Shown here: positions 26,658-35,710 of the stretch, in pieces
Layout: each line of letters opens with the position of its first letter
How positions within the stretch are numbered: position 1 is the stretch's first letter
Assembly (NCBI RefSeq): GCF_002865585.1
Contig: NZ_CP025581.1
Location: forward strand, 1,178,001-1,242,000
From: Nocardioides houyundeii
GTDB taxonomy: Bacteria > Actinomycetota > Actinomycetes > Propionibacteriales > Nocardioidaceae
Length of the DNA: 64,000 nt
Reading direction: 5' to 3'
Translations under genes and position numbers: made by a program
Notes under the pieces: model-generated
What the model saw: the letters and a program-made list of their open reading frames with translations, nothing else
What the model was told of the DNA's origin: nothing
Database searches by the model: none

Positions 26658-26692
26658 GCTTGCCGTGGCCTGAAAGGGGGCACAGCCATACC

Positions 26693-27936
26693 GTGACCGT
26701 CATCGAGAAGAAGCCCGCCAGCCAGATCGCACATCTGACCGCGGACGACATCGAGGCCATCGGCCGAGAGCTCGACGAGCTCCGGGCGTCGGTGCTGGAG
26801 AGCCGAGGCGAGTCCGACGCGGCCTACATCCGGCGCATGATCGACGTACGCCGCAAGCTCGAGCTCGCTGGCCGCCTGGTGCTGCTCGCGGGCAGCAAGC
26901 GCCGGTCCGCCTGGCTGCTGGGCACCGCCTGCCTGTCCTTGTCCAAGATCCTGGACAACATGGAGATCGGCCACAACGTCCTGCACGGTCAGTGGGACTG
27001 GATGCGGGACCCCAAGATCCACTCCTCCACCTGGCAGTGGGACCACGCGTCCCCGCCCTCGCAGTGGAAGGAGGCGCACAACGTCCAGCACCACCGGTTC
27101 ACCAACATCGTCGGCAAGGACAACGACCTCGGCTACGGCATCATGCGTGTCGACGAGGACCAGGAGTGGCGGCCCCGCTTCCTGATCCAGCCGCTGTGGA
27201 ACATGGCCAACGCCCTGATCTTCGAGTACGGCATCGCGATGTACGACGTGGAGTTCGGTGAGCACCTCCGCCAGAAGCGGGGCTTCACCCCCGAGCTGCG
27301 CGACCGGGTCAAGGAGACGCTGAAGCAGATCGGTCGGCAGGCGGCGAAGGACTACGTCGTCTTCCCGGCGCTCTCGGGGCGGTCCTGGAAGTCCACCCTC
27401 ACGGCCAACGCCACCGCCGGGGTGGTCCGCAACGTGTGGAGCCACTCGGTCATCATGTGTGGCCACTTCCCCGAGGGGGTCGAGACGTTCGAGCAGCCCG
27501 CGCTGGACCAGGACGAGACCCGCGGCGAGTGGTACCTGCGGCAGATGCTGGGCTCCGCCAACATCTCGGGGTCTCCGCTGACCCACGTGATGTGCGGCAA
27601 CCTGTCTCACCAGATCGAGCACCACCTCTTCCCGGACCTGCCCAGCAACCGCTACGCCGAGATCGCGCCGCAGGTGCGCGACCTCTTCCAGCGCTACGGG
27701 CTCTCCTACAACTCCCGGCCCCTGGTGCGCCAGGTCGGCAGCGCCTGGCACAAGGTGCTGCGCCTCTCGCTGCCCAACGGCTGGCTGGAGGAGACGACCG
27801 TGCGCAACGCCCCTCACAGGTGGCCAAGCTGTTCGGTCGACGGGCTCAGGCCGCGGCCTTCGCGTCCCCGGTCGGGTCGAGCACCTCGGCGGGGTCCTCG
27901 TCCTGCCACGCCTTGCCGGCTCGCGAGGCGTTGTAG
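26693..27936 (+). CDS. Fatty acid desaturase (membrane di-iron), 3' end frameshifted
   Basis: GTG at 26693 starts an acyl-lipid/acyl-CoA desaturase with the three histidine boxes of the DesA3/delta-9-type family: HNVLHGQ, EAHNVQHHRF and HQIEHHLFP. It inserts a double bond in membrane fatty acids. As read, the frame slips at CCCC (27810-27813) and would run antisense through a symporter gene to 28147. Adding one C gives the more natural tail SQVAKLFGRR and a stop at 27936. The corrected end still overlaps the convergent symporter gene by 91 bases, so the exact C-terminus is uncertain. Confidence 0.82.
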
Positions 27937-29246
27937 GCAGCCAGGTCCAGGATCCCCTCGCGCTTGGCGACCAGTGCCGGCACCAGGGCCTGGCCGGCCA
28001 CGTTGGTGGCCGTGCGGCCCATGTCCAGGATCGGGTCGATCGCCAGCAGCAGGCCGACGCCCTCCAGGGGCAGGCCGAGGGTGGAGAGCGTCAGGGTCAG
28101 CATCACCGTCGCGCCGGTCACGCCCGCGGTGGCCGCGGAGCCGATGACCGCCACGAACGCGATCAGCGCGTAGTCGGTCAGGGCGAGGTCCAGCCCGAAG
28201 AACTGGGCCACGAAGATCGCCGAGACTGCGGGATAGATCGAGGCGCAGCCGTCCATCTTCGTGGTCGCCCCCAGCGGCACCGCGAACGACGCGTAGGCCT
28301 TGGGCACCCCCAGGTTGCGCTCGGTCACTCGCTGGGTCACCGGCATGGTGCCGACCGAGGAGCGGGAGACGAAGGCCAGCGAGATCGCGGGCCAGGCGCC
28401 GGAGAAGAACTGCTTGACCGACAGGCCGTTGGTGCGCAGCAGCACCGGGTAGACCACGAACAGGACCAGGGCGAGACCGAGGTAGATGGCGACGGTGAAG
28501 CTGCCCAGGGAGCCCAGGGCGTCCCAGCCGTAGGTGGCCACCGCCTTGCCCAGCAGTCCGACCGTGGCGATCGGGGCCAGCAGGATCACCCACCACAGCA
28601 CCTTCTGGACCACCAGCAGGGCGGAGCGGACGATGGCCAGGAACGGCTCGGCGGCGTCACCCACCTTGAGGGTGGCGACACCGACCGCGATGGCCACCAC
28701 CAGGATCTGGAGCACGTTGAACGACAACCCCACGGAGCCGTCGGAGCCCGCGCTGGCCTCCAGGCCGAGGGCGTTGGCCGGGACCAGGCCGGTCAGGAAG
28801 TCCAGCCAGGACCCGCTGCTCGACGGCGCGGCGGCGGCCTCGGCGGAGACGCTGGTGTTGTTCCCCGGCTGGATGATCAGCCCGAGGGCGATGCCGATGC
28901 CCACCGCGATCAGCGCGGTGGCCGCGAACCAGGCCAGCGTCTTCCACGCCAGCCGAGCCGCTCCGGTGACGTCGCGCAGGTTGGCGATCGAGGCCACGAT
29001 GGCCAGGAAGACCAGCGGCGGGACGATGGTGCGCAGCAGGGTGACGAAGATGCTGCCGATCTGGGTGAGCGTCTCGGTCAGCCAGTTGGGGTCCGGCTCG
29101 CCGGTGGCGGCGTCGACGCCGTCCGCGCCCATGGACCGGGCGACCAGCCCGAGCACGACGCCGAGGACCAGCCCGATCAGGACCTGGACGCCGAACGAGG
29201 GGAGCCAGCGACGCCGGGCGGGCGTCGAGGTGGTGGTGGAGCTCAT
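27846..29246 (-). CDS. Dicarboxylate/amino acid:cation symporter (DAACS family)
   Basis: This is a 466-residue transporter with about eight membrane helices and two re-entrant loops. Family signatures are the serine-rich loop SRSSVGTMPVT, the TTKMDG block and the helix-8 motif DMGRTATNV. It imports dicarboxylates or acidic amino acids with Na+ or H+. ATG 29246 (MSSTTTSTPARRR) is chosen because upstream codons are not hydrophobic. Its 3' end overlaps the convergent desaturase gene. Confidence 0.92.
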   Translation of the reverse strand: MSSTTTSTPARRRWLPSFGVQVLIGLVLGVVLGLVARSMGADGVDAATGEPDPNWLTETLTQIGSIFVTLLRTIVPPLVFLAIVASIANLRDVTGAARLAWKTLAWFAATALIAVGIGIALGLIIQPGNNTSVSAEAAAAPSSSGSWLDFLTGLVPANALGLEASAGSDGSVGLSFNVLQILVVAIAVGVATLKVGDAAEPFLAIVRSALLVVQKVLWWVILLAPIATVGLLGKAVATYGWDALGSLGSFTVAIYLGLALVLFVVYPVLLRTNGLSVKQFFSGAWPAISLAFVSRSSVGTMPVTQRVTERNLGVPKAYASFAVPLGATTKMDGCASIYPAVSAIFVAQFFGLDLALTDYALIAFVAVIGSAATAGVTGATVMLTLTLSTLGLPLEGVGLLLAIDPILDMGRTATNVAGQALVPALVAKREGILDLAAYNASRAGKAWQDEDPAEVLDPTGDAKAAA

Positions 29247-29539
29247 GGAGAGGTGCTGCCTTTCGCTGCGGCCGGGCGGCAGGCGCGTGGCCACACCGTC
29301 GGCTCCGGGGTCGGGGACGAGGGGAGTGTCAGGACCGACAACGGGAGCTCTGGGTGCGCTGCAGGTCGACGGCGAGGCGACGCGTCAACAGGTCGCCTTC
29401 GCTCGTGGTGAGTAGTCGCACGAAGAGCAGAACCGCATCGACCCGCCGGTTCATTCCCGATCAGGCTCCGTGGTGCATCGCGGGCGCATCGAGGGCGCAC
29501 CGGCGGGGTACACCGGCAGACAACGACGAGGAGGACCTG

Positions 29540-29575
29540 ATGAACCAGCACGTCACGACGAGGCACGAGCTGTGA
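29540..29575 (+). CDS. Short upstream leader peptide (11 residues)
   Basis: ATG at 29540 follows a very strong ribosome binding site (GAGGAGG) and encodes MNQHVTTRHEL, then TGA overlapping the next gene's GTG start (GTGA). Such coupled leader ORFs can set translation of the following gene. It was too short for normal gene calling. Evidence is sequence only. Confidence 0.4.
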   Translation: MNQHVTTRHEL

Positions 29576-30321
29576 GGCCGCGCTGGAGCAGCGGACCCTC
29601 CGAGCTGGTGCTGGTGCGTCACGGCGAGAGCGTGGGCAACCACGCAGACCTCCAGGCCCGCGAGTCCGGGGCGGAGTACCTCGACCTGGACGCCCGCGAC
29701 GCCGACGTCGAGCTCTCCGACACCGGCCACGCCCAGGCCAGGGCCGTCAACGCCTGGCTCCGCGAGGGCGGGGCCGAGCTGCCCGACGTGGTGATCGCCT
29801 CGCCGTACCGCCGGGCCGCGGAGACCGCACGGCTGGCACTGGACGGTCTCGGGACGGACCTGGTCCTCGACGAGCGGCTGCGCGAGCGGGACCTGGGGAT
29901 CTTCGACGGGATGACCGGTGTCGGGATCAGGGCTCGCCACCCCGAGGAGGCCGAGCGTCGCGAGAAGCTCGGGAAGTTCTACTACCAGCCGCCCAGCGGT
30001 GAGAGCTGGGCAGACGTGGTGCTGCGCATCCGCAGCCTGCTCACCGACCTGCGCGAGGGGTACGACGGCGCCCGGGTCTGGTTGTTCTCCCACCAGGCAG
30101 TGATCATGAGCTTCCGCTACGTGCTGGAGGAGGTCGCTGAGCAGGACCTCCTCGAGCTCGACCGGAAGATCCAGATCCCCAACGCCTCGGTGACCACCTA
30201 CCGGCGCAGCGGGGACCACCTCGAGCTCGTCGACTTCGCCGACACCACTGCCGTGGACAAGGCCGAGGCCGCGGTGACCCGGGAACCCTCCCAGGGAGGG
30301 CGTGGCGATGAGCAGGCCTGA
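29572..30321 (+). CDS. Histidine phosphatase family protein
   Basis: This 249-residue phosphoglycerate-mutase-like phosphatase has the catalytic RHGES at residues 16-20, the SPYRRAAETA block, the acid region RERDLGIFDGM and the second His in LFSHQAVI. The start is taken as GTG 29572, which overlaps the stop of an 11-codon leader ORF having a strong ribosome binding site. It overlaps the downstream nnrD start by 14 bases, suggesting an operon. Substrate unknown. Confidence 0.87.
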   Translation: MRPRWSSGPSELVLVRHGESVGNHADLQARESGAEYLDLDARDADVELSDTGHAQARAVNAWLREGGAELPDVVIASPYRRAAETARLALDGLGTDLVLDERLRERDLGIFDGMTGVGIRARHPEEAERREKLGKFYYQPPSGESWADVVLRIRSLLTDLREGYDGARVWLFSHQAVIMSFRYVLEEVAEQDLLELDRKIQIPNASVTTYRRSGDHLELVDFADTTAVDKAEAAVTREPSQGGRGDEQA

Positions 30322-31189
30322 CCCGGTCGTCGTCACGCCGGCGGTGCTGCGGGACTGGCCCCTGCCGGCGCCCGGTGACAGCAAGCAATCTCGCGGACAG
30401 GTCCTGGTGGCCGGCGGCAGCGCGGCCACTCCCGGGGCGGTGCTGCTGGCCGGCACCGCGGCGCTGCGGGCGGGCGCGGGCAAGCTGGTGCTGGCCACCG
30501 TCGCCGACACCTGCCCGGCCCTGGGCGTCGCCGTCCCCGAGGCGGCGGTGCGGGCCCTGCCGCAGACCGGGGCGGGGGAGATCGCGGTCTCCGGAGCCGA
30601 GTCCCTGGGGGAGTGGGCACAGGCCGCGGACGCGCTGCTCCTGGGCAGCGGGTGCGGCGATCCCGACCTCGCCACCGAGCTGATCGAGGCACTCGTGCCG
30701 GACCTGGACCTGCCGGTCACCATCGACGCCCTGGGGTCGGCGTACCTGACGCACCACCCCGAGGGGCTGCACCGCCTCGAAGGCCGCGTGGTGGCCACGC
30801 TCAACCCCACCGAGATGGCCCACGTCGCCGGCTGCGAGGTCGACGAGGTCGAGGAGGACCCGTGGGCCGCGGCGACGGCGGTGGCCCGCCGGTCCCGGGT
30901 CGTGGTCCTGTTCGGCGGGGAGCGCAAGCACGTGGTCGCTCCGGACGGCCGCGCCTGGCTGATCGAGGGAGGCGGGCCGGGCCTGGGCGTCTCCGGCTCC
31001 GGCGACGTGCAGGCCGGGATCGTCACCGGGCTGCTGGCCAGGGGAGCCGACCCCGCGCAGGCCGCAGTGTGGGGCGCCTACCTGCACGCCCGCACCGGCG
31101 AGCGGCTCGCTGCCACGGTGGGACAGGTGGGCTACCTGGCGGGAGAGCTGCTGGGCGAAGTGCCTCGAGTGCTCTCCGAGCTGGGCTGA
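30308..31189 (+). CDS. nnrD: ADP-dependent NAD(P)H-hydrate dehydratase
   Basis: This 293-residue ribokinase-fold enzyme repairs hydrated NAD(P)H in the cytoplasm. Visible blocks are the N-terminal QSRGQVLVAGGSAATPGAVL, the central TLNPTEMAHV and the nucleotide-binding/catalytic GGGPGLGVSGSGDVQAG. The usual NnrE epimerase domain is absent, so it is the stand-alone dehydratase form. ATG 30308 is preceded by GGGAGGG; a GTG six bases earlier is the alternative. It overlaps the phosphatase gene. Confidence 0.88.
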   Translation: MSRPDPVVVTPAVLRDWPLPAPGDSKQSRGQVLVAGGSAATPGAVLLAGTAALRAGAGKLVLATVADTCPALGVAVPEAAVRALPQTGAGEIAVSGAESLGEWAQAADALLLGSGCGDPDLATELIEALVPDLDLPVTIDALGSAYLTHHPEGLHRLEGRVVATLNPTEMAHVAGCEVDEVEEDPWAAATAVARRSRVVVLFGGERKHVVAPDGRAWLIEGGGPGLGVSGSGDVQAGIVTGLLARGADPAQAAVWGAYLHARTGERLAATVGQVGYLAGELLGEVPRVLSELG

Positions 31190-31280
31190 GGCGCCGCCGG
31201 ACCTTGGCGATCCGGCCGCGCCGGGGGCGCATCCGTGGAATCGTTGCGGGTCCACGAGGGGCGAGCGCGAAGGAGACCCG

Positions 31281-32231
31281 GTGGCGAGGACCGCGACCCA
31301 GCTCGCGAGGGACACCCCGGAGCTCTGGTCACCCGTGTGGGCAGAGGTGGCCGTCGCCCTGTCCGCGCACTGGCGGGCCGGACGTGGTCACCTGCTCACC
31401 GAGGACGCCCTGCGGCTCAGCGCCGTCGTGGCGCTCGGGGACGCGGGGGTCGACCCGTCCCGGGTCACCGCGGACGTCCCCGAGCCCGTCCTGCGCCAGG
31501 GGGTGGCGGACCTGGTCGTCGACGGGCTCTCCGGGGTGGTCGTGCAGCTGCGGTACTCGGCCGCCCGCACCGACTCGCGGCCGGCCGCGGTGCCGATGGG
31601 CGAGCTGCTGGGCGACGTGATGCGGCTGGGCTGCGTGCCGGCTCGTCGCCGGTGGGTGGTGCAGGTGATCAGCGCGCGCACCATGAGCCACCTCGCCAGC
31701 GCCGCGGACCGGCACTCCCTGGTCTGGCCCAGCGAGGTGGGCCGCCGACTGGTGGTGGAGCGCGGCGCGTTGGAGTGGCTGCCGGCTGCCGCCCAGCGGG
31801 CCGTCGGCCGCGCCCCGTGGCAGCTGCCCGTGGTCGCCACCTGCACCGACGTGCTCGCCGTGCACGGAGAGCTGGCGCTGTTCGCCCTCGAGGTGGAGAC
31901 CCCCGGTGCTCCGCCGCCCGGGGGTGAAGCCGAGCTGGGCGAGGTCGGACCACGGCGCCGGGACGAGCCGCCCGAGTCCCCGAGAGGCACGGCGCGGGCC
32001 GACATCCTGGACGCGGTACGGCGCATCCTTGCCGCCTCCGACCAGGACACCTTCGGCGTCGAGGAGGTGGTCGCGGACCTGAGCGCCCGGGGGAGCCGCT
32101 TCGCCGCGGCGACGGTGCGCACCATGCTCACCAGCCACATGTGCGCCGACGTGCGCGGCCGCGGCATCGCGGCCTTCGACGACGTGGAGCGCGTCGGTCC
32201 CGGGACCTACCGCTTGCGCGCGGGGCGCTGA
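31281..32231 (+). CDS. Hypothetical protein with C-terminal DUF7669-like winged helix
   Basis: This 316-residue protein has two parts. The N-terminal 220 residues form an unassigned alpha/beta region (LWSPVWAEVAVALSAHWRAG, VVQLRYSAARTDSRPA). The last 80 residues resemble the DUF7669 winged-helix module (DILDAVRRILAASDQDTFGV, VRTMLTSHMCAD, RVGPGTYRLR), which often joins other domains in DNA-processing or defence proteins. The GTG start follows AAGGAGA. The 3' end overlaps the convergent permease gene by 25 bases. Function unknown. Confidence 0.65.
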   Translation: MARTATQLARDTPELWSPVWAEVAVALSAHWRAGRGHLLTEDALRLSAVVALGDAGVDPSRVTADVPEPVLRQGVADLVVDGLSGVVVQLRYSAARTDSRPAAVPMGELLGDVMRLGCVPARRRWVVQVISARTMSHLASAADRHSLVWPSEVGRRLVVERGALEWLPAAAQRAVGRAPWQLPVVATCTDVLAVHGELALFALEVETPGAPPPGGEAELGEVGPRRRDEPPESPRGTARADILDAVRRILAASDQDTFGVEEVVADLSARGSRFAAATVRTMLTSHMCADVRGRGIAAFDDVERVGPGTYRLRAGR

Positions 32232-33487
32232 GCGGGCGCGGTCCTGCGGGCCCGCTCGATCGCCCGCATGCCGTGGTGCAGCACCACCGCGGCGATGGTG
32301 CCGAGCGCGATGCCGGTGAAGGTCATGTTCCCGGCGTTCAGGGTGAGGTCGCCGATGCCGAAGATGAGCGCCACCGCTGCCGGGTACTGGTTGGAGGGCA
32401 GGGAGAAGTCGACCTGGTTGTCGATCCAGATCTTCACGCCGATCAGGCCGATGAGCCCGTAGAGCGCCACCGTGACACCGCCGAGGACGCCGGCGGGGAC
32501 GGTGTTGAGCACCGCGCCGAACTTGGGCGAGAGGCTGAGCGCCACCGCGACCACACCCGCCACCCAGTAGGCCGCGGTGGAGAAGACCCGGGTCGCGGTC
32601 ATCACCCCGATGTTCTCGCCGTACGTCGTGGTGGCGGAGCCGCCGCCCGCGCCGGCCAGCGTGGTCGCCAGGCCGTCGGCCAGCAGGGCCGCCCCGGTCC
32701 GGTCGTTGATCGACTCGTCGCCGACCAGGTGGGCGACGCTGCGCACGTGGCCGACGTTCTCGGCGATCAGCACCAGCACCACGGGCAGGAACATCGGGAC
32801 CACCGACCAGGTGACGTCCGGGCTGGCGAAGTCCGGCCACCCGAACCACGCGGCCTCGCGCACGGGATCCAGCTCCAGCTCTCCGGTCAGCAGCGCCGTG
32901 GCGTAGCCCACCGCGACGCCGATCAGGATCGACAGCCGGGCCGCCAGGCCACGGAACGCCACGGAGACCACCACGATGGTCAGCAGGGTGACGACGGCCA
33001 GCAGGGGGTCGTCCTGGAAGTTGGCGGTGGCCGCACCGCCGAGGTTGAACCCGATCAGGGCCACGATCGCCCCCGTCACCACCGGGGGCATCAACGCGTC
33101 GATCCAGGCGCTGCCGACGACGGTGACCAGCAAGCCCACGGCAGCCAGCAGGGCGCCGGTGACCATGATGCCGAACAGTGCCGCCCCCATGCCGTGATCA
33201 CCCATGGACGCCTGGATCGGGGCGATGAAGGCGAAGGAGGAGCCGAGATAGCTGGGCACCCGGTTGCGGGTGAGCAGCAGGAACAGCATGGTGCCCACGC
33301 CGGAGAAGAACAGGGTGGTGGTGGGCGGGAAGCCGGTGATCAGCGGCACCAGGAAGGTGGCGCCGAACATCGCCACCACGTGCTGGCCACCGAACCCGAT
33401 GGTGCGGGGCCAGGAGAGGCGTTCCTCGGGGCGGACGATCGCCTCGGGGGAGGCGGTACGCCCGTCGCCGTGCAGGGTCCAGGACAC
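32207..33487 (-). CDS. Uracil/xanthine permease (NCS2 family)
   Basis: This 426-residue nucleobase transporter has multiple membrane helices. Family marks include GATFLVPLITGFPPTTTLFF near residue 42, NVGHVRSVAHLVG and the signature region GENIGVMTATRVF near residue 290. It takes up uracil by proton symport; xanthine is an alternative. The region between its start and the enoyl-CoA hydratase gene (235 bases) carries two imperfect inverted repeats. Confidence 0.92.
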   Translation of the reverse strand: MSWTLHGDGRTASPEAIVRPEERLSWPRTIGFGGQHVVAMFGATFLVPLITGFPPTTTLFFSGVGTMLFLLLTRNRVPSYLGSSFAFIAPIQASMGDHGMGAALFGIMVTGALLAAVGLLVTVVGSAWIDALMPPVVTGAIVALIGFNLGGAATANFQDDPLLAVVTLLTIVVVSVAFRGLAARLSILIGVAVGYATALLTGELELDPVREAAWFGWPDFASPDVTWSVVPMFLPVVLVLIAENVGHVRSVAHLVGDESINDRTGAALLADGLATTLAGAGGGSATTTYGENIGVMTATRVFSTAAYWVAGVVAVALSLSPKFGAVLNTVPAGVLGGVTVALYGLIGLIGVKIWIDNQVDFSLPSNQYPAAVALIFGIGDLTLNAGNMTFTGIALGTIAAVVLHHGMRAIERARRTAPAQRPARKR

Positions 33488-33673
33488 GTGTGCTCCTCAG
33501 TGCTCGCGAAGGGCCGCCCTCGGGGCGACGGGGGGATGCTAGCCGGACCCGGGCCTGCCTCGGCACCCCGCCGGCGTCGGGCCAAAATCGATGATCTTTC
33601 GACTGACGCCCGCTTTCCAGGGCTAGTCAGTGATTCTCCTCGCACCTAGCGTTCTTGGACGGGAGCGTCGGCG

Positions 33674-33710
33674 GGGCCCGTCGGGTGTGCTGCAGCACCC
33701 GGCGGGTCCC
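33674..33710. terminator. Imperfect hairpin after the enoyl-CoA hydratase gene
   Basis: GGGCCCGTCGGGTG pairs with CACCCGGCGGGTCCC apart from one bulged base and one G-U. It lies 12 bases past the stop of the minus-strand gene. There is no clear T-run. Confidence 0.4.
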
Positions 33711-33722
33711 GTCCTCGGGAGC

Positions 33723-34384
33723 TCAGGCCTGGGGGGTCCTCAGGATCTCCACGACACCGGCGTACATGGTGGCCTTGATGGCGCCGAGGGTGGCACGATC
33801 CTTGCCTGCCAGGTCCCGGACCCGGGCGGCCGCGGTGCCGCGGAGCTCCTCGAGGCCGCTGACCCCGTCCACCAGACCGGCTGCCATCGCCTCGGCGCCG
33901 CCGTACCGACGGCCCGTGGTCATCGCCTCCACCGCGGCCGCCGGCGTGAGCTTGGCGGTGATCAGGGCGGACATCCCGGTGGTGAACGGGATGTGGATGT
34001 CGACCTCGGGAAGCAGAAGAACCCGCGGTCCTCGCGCATCACCCGGAAGTCGTGGGCCATGGCGAGCATCGCGCCGCCGCCGAAGGCGTGGCCGTTGACC
34101 GCGGCGACCGTCGGGACCGGCAGGGTGAGCACCTTGGCGAACAGCGCGTGGATGCGGTCGACGTACCAGCCGAGGCGGTCGCCGTTGGCGCCCAGCCACT
34201 CCAGGTCGAGACCGTTGGAGAAGAACTTCCCGCTGCCCGCGGTGACCAGCACGGCCGGCTCCGTGGAGTCGGCGATCTCGTCCAGCAGGGCGTCGGTCTG
34301 CTCCAGCCACTCCGGGTGGAAGCGGTTCTCGTCCGAGCCGAGGTCGAGCGTCCAGACGGTGCTGTCCTTGGTGAGCGTGGGCAT
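33723..34384 (-). CDS. Enoyl-CoA hydratase/isomerase family protein, apparent frameshift
   Basis: From ATG 34384 the crotonase fold is clear, with an oxyanion-hole region GKFFSNGLDLEWLG and the block AAVNGHAFGGGAMLAMAHDF. At a three-base run (GGG on plus, 34008-34010) the frame shifts by one and continues from EVDIHIPFTTGMSALITAKL to a stop at 33723. Adding one base yields 220 residues in one frame. Such enzymes hydrate or isomerise enoyl-CoA thioesters; the specific step is unknown. The single-base loss matches the pattern seen in six other genes. Confidence 0.8.
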
Positions 34385-34451
34385 GCGGGGGCTCCTGTGG
34401 CAGGTCGCGAGCAGATCCGGCGAACCGTACCGGAGCGCCGGGCCCCGGGAC

Positions 34452-35588
34452 TCAGTCGGTGCGTTCGGCCAGCACCAGCACCTCGTAGTGGCGGGTCTGG
34501 GGAAACATGTCCAGCAGCACGGCCCGGCGCGGGCGCAACGACGGCATCGCCGCCAGGTCCCGCGCCAGGGACTCCGCGTTGCAGCTGGAGTAGAGGACGT
34601 GCCGGACCCCGGAGTCCTCCAGCCACCCGGCGAGGACCGGCCCGATGCCCCGGCGCGGCGGGTTCACCACCACCAGGTCCGGCGACCGGTCCTGGGCCAG
34701 GGCCCAGGCGGTGGCGTCGGCAGCGACGAACTCGGCCGGAGCGCCCAGCTCCCGCGCGCTGGTGCGCGCGCTCGCCACGGCCTCGGCGCTGACCTCGACC
34801 CCGGTCACCGCGAGCCCCGGGCGGGCCAGGTGCAGCGCGAAGCCGCCGACCCCGCAGTACAGGTCCCACACCTGGGCGGGCGCGGTCTCCCCGACGGGAA
34901 GGAGCTCGGCGACCCAGGCCGCCGCCTGCCGGTAGAGGCTGGCGGCGACCTCGGTGTTGGTCTGGAAGAAGCTCTGCGGGCGAAGGTGCAACGTCAGGTC
35001 GTTGACCCGCATCGCCAGCGTGGAGCCGTGCAGCACGATCTCGCGCTCGCCCTCCAGGACGGCCTTGTGCTCGGGCTGAAGGTTGACCGAGACCACACGC
35101 AGCCGGGGGAGGGCGGCCAGCAGCCCCGGCAGGTGCTTGCTGATCCGGGTCACCGGCTCCTGGGAGCGCAGCACGAACCGGACCATGAGCTCGCCCGCCT
35201 CTGACTCGGTGACCAGCAGGTGCTTGAGCTCGCCGCGCCGCGCGGTCACGTCGTACGGCGCGATCGCGGCGGTGCTGATGAACGCCGCCAGCAGCGGGAG
35301 CGCAGCCTGCAGACCGGCGGAGTGCAGAGGACAGTCACGCAGGTCGATCCCGGAGCCGGCGGCGTCCAGGATGCCCAGGGTCGGCGCGTCGGCGGTGCCG
35401 CCCACGACCATCTTGGCCTTGTTGCGGAACCTCTCGCCCGGGCCCACCACCGGCGGCTGCCACTCGAGGTCGGGATCGGGGAGCAGGGCCTGCACCTGCC
35501 GTGTCTTCGCGGCGAGCTGGTCGGCTCGGGGAACCTCCAGCAACGTGCAGGAGCGACACCGGTGGGCGTCGTAGTGGGCGCAGTCCAT
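34452..35588 (-). CDS. rlmC: 23S rRNA (uracil-C5)-methyltransferase RlmC-like
   Basis: This 378-residue TrmA-family methylase has an N-terminal iron-sulphur motif made of Cys3, Cys12 and Cys15 (MDCAHYDAHRCRSCTLLE) with a fourth Cys in DLRDCPLH. The SAM-binding core is VWDLYCGVGGFALHLA, then NPPRRG, then the catalytic Cys in YSSCNAESLARDLA. It methylates a uracil in 23S rRNA; RlmC fits better than RlmD because there is no TRAM domain. TAGGTT lies ten bases before the ATG. Confidence 0.88.
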   Translation of the reverse strand: MDCAHYDAHRCRSCTLLEVPRADQLAAKTRQVQALLPDPDLEWQPPVVGPGERFRNKAKMVVGGTADAPTLGILDAAGSGIDLRDCPLHSAGLQAALPLLAAFISTAAIAPYDVTARRGELKHLLVTESEAGELMVRFVLRSQEPVTRISKHLPGLLAALPRLRVVSVNLQPEHKAVLEGEREIVLHGSTLAMRVNDLTLHLRPQSFFQTNTEVAASLYRQAAAWVAELLPVGETAPAQVWDLYCGVGGFALHLARPGLAVTGVEVSAEAVASARTSARELGAPAEFVAADATAWALAQDRSPDLVVVNPPRRGIGPVLAGWLEDSGVRHVLYSSCNAESLARDLAAMPSLRPRRAVLLDMFPQTRHYEVLVLAERTD

Positions 35589-35598
35589 GACGTTGGCG

Positions 35599-35604
35599 AA
35601 CCTA
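35599..35604 (-). promoter_or_regulatory. -10 box TAGGTT of rlmC
   Basis: TAGGTT on the minus strand is ten bases from the ATG at 35588, giving a leader of only a few bases. Confidence 0.4.
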
Positions 35605-35710
35605 CCTTCCCCGCCCTCATCCCTTACTCTTGTCGCTGCTCAGGGTTCTGCGCGTTCTCGGAGGTGGGTACGGCGCGCGTCGTCCCTGCGCACCCGAAAA
35701 GAGTCCTTGC

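Noticed and set aside
27837..28147. Long desaturase reading through to 28147
   Set aside because: Beyond the CCCC run the frame is antisense to the symporter and reads as Arg/Pro repeats; the shifted frame gives a sensible tail.
33604..33632. Inverted repeat ACTGAC/GTCAGT upstream of the uracil permease as a pyrimidine operator
   Set aside because: The arms are short and do not match a known PyrR or purine regulator site; kept only as a note.
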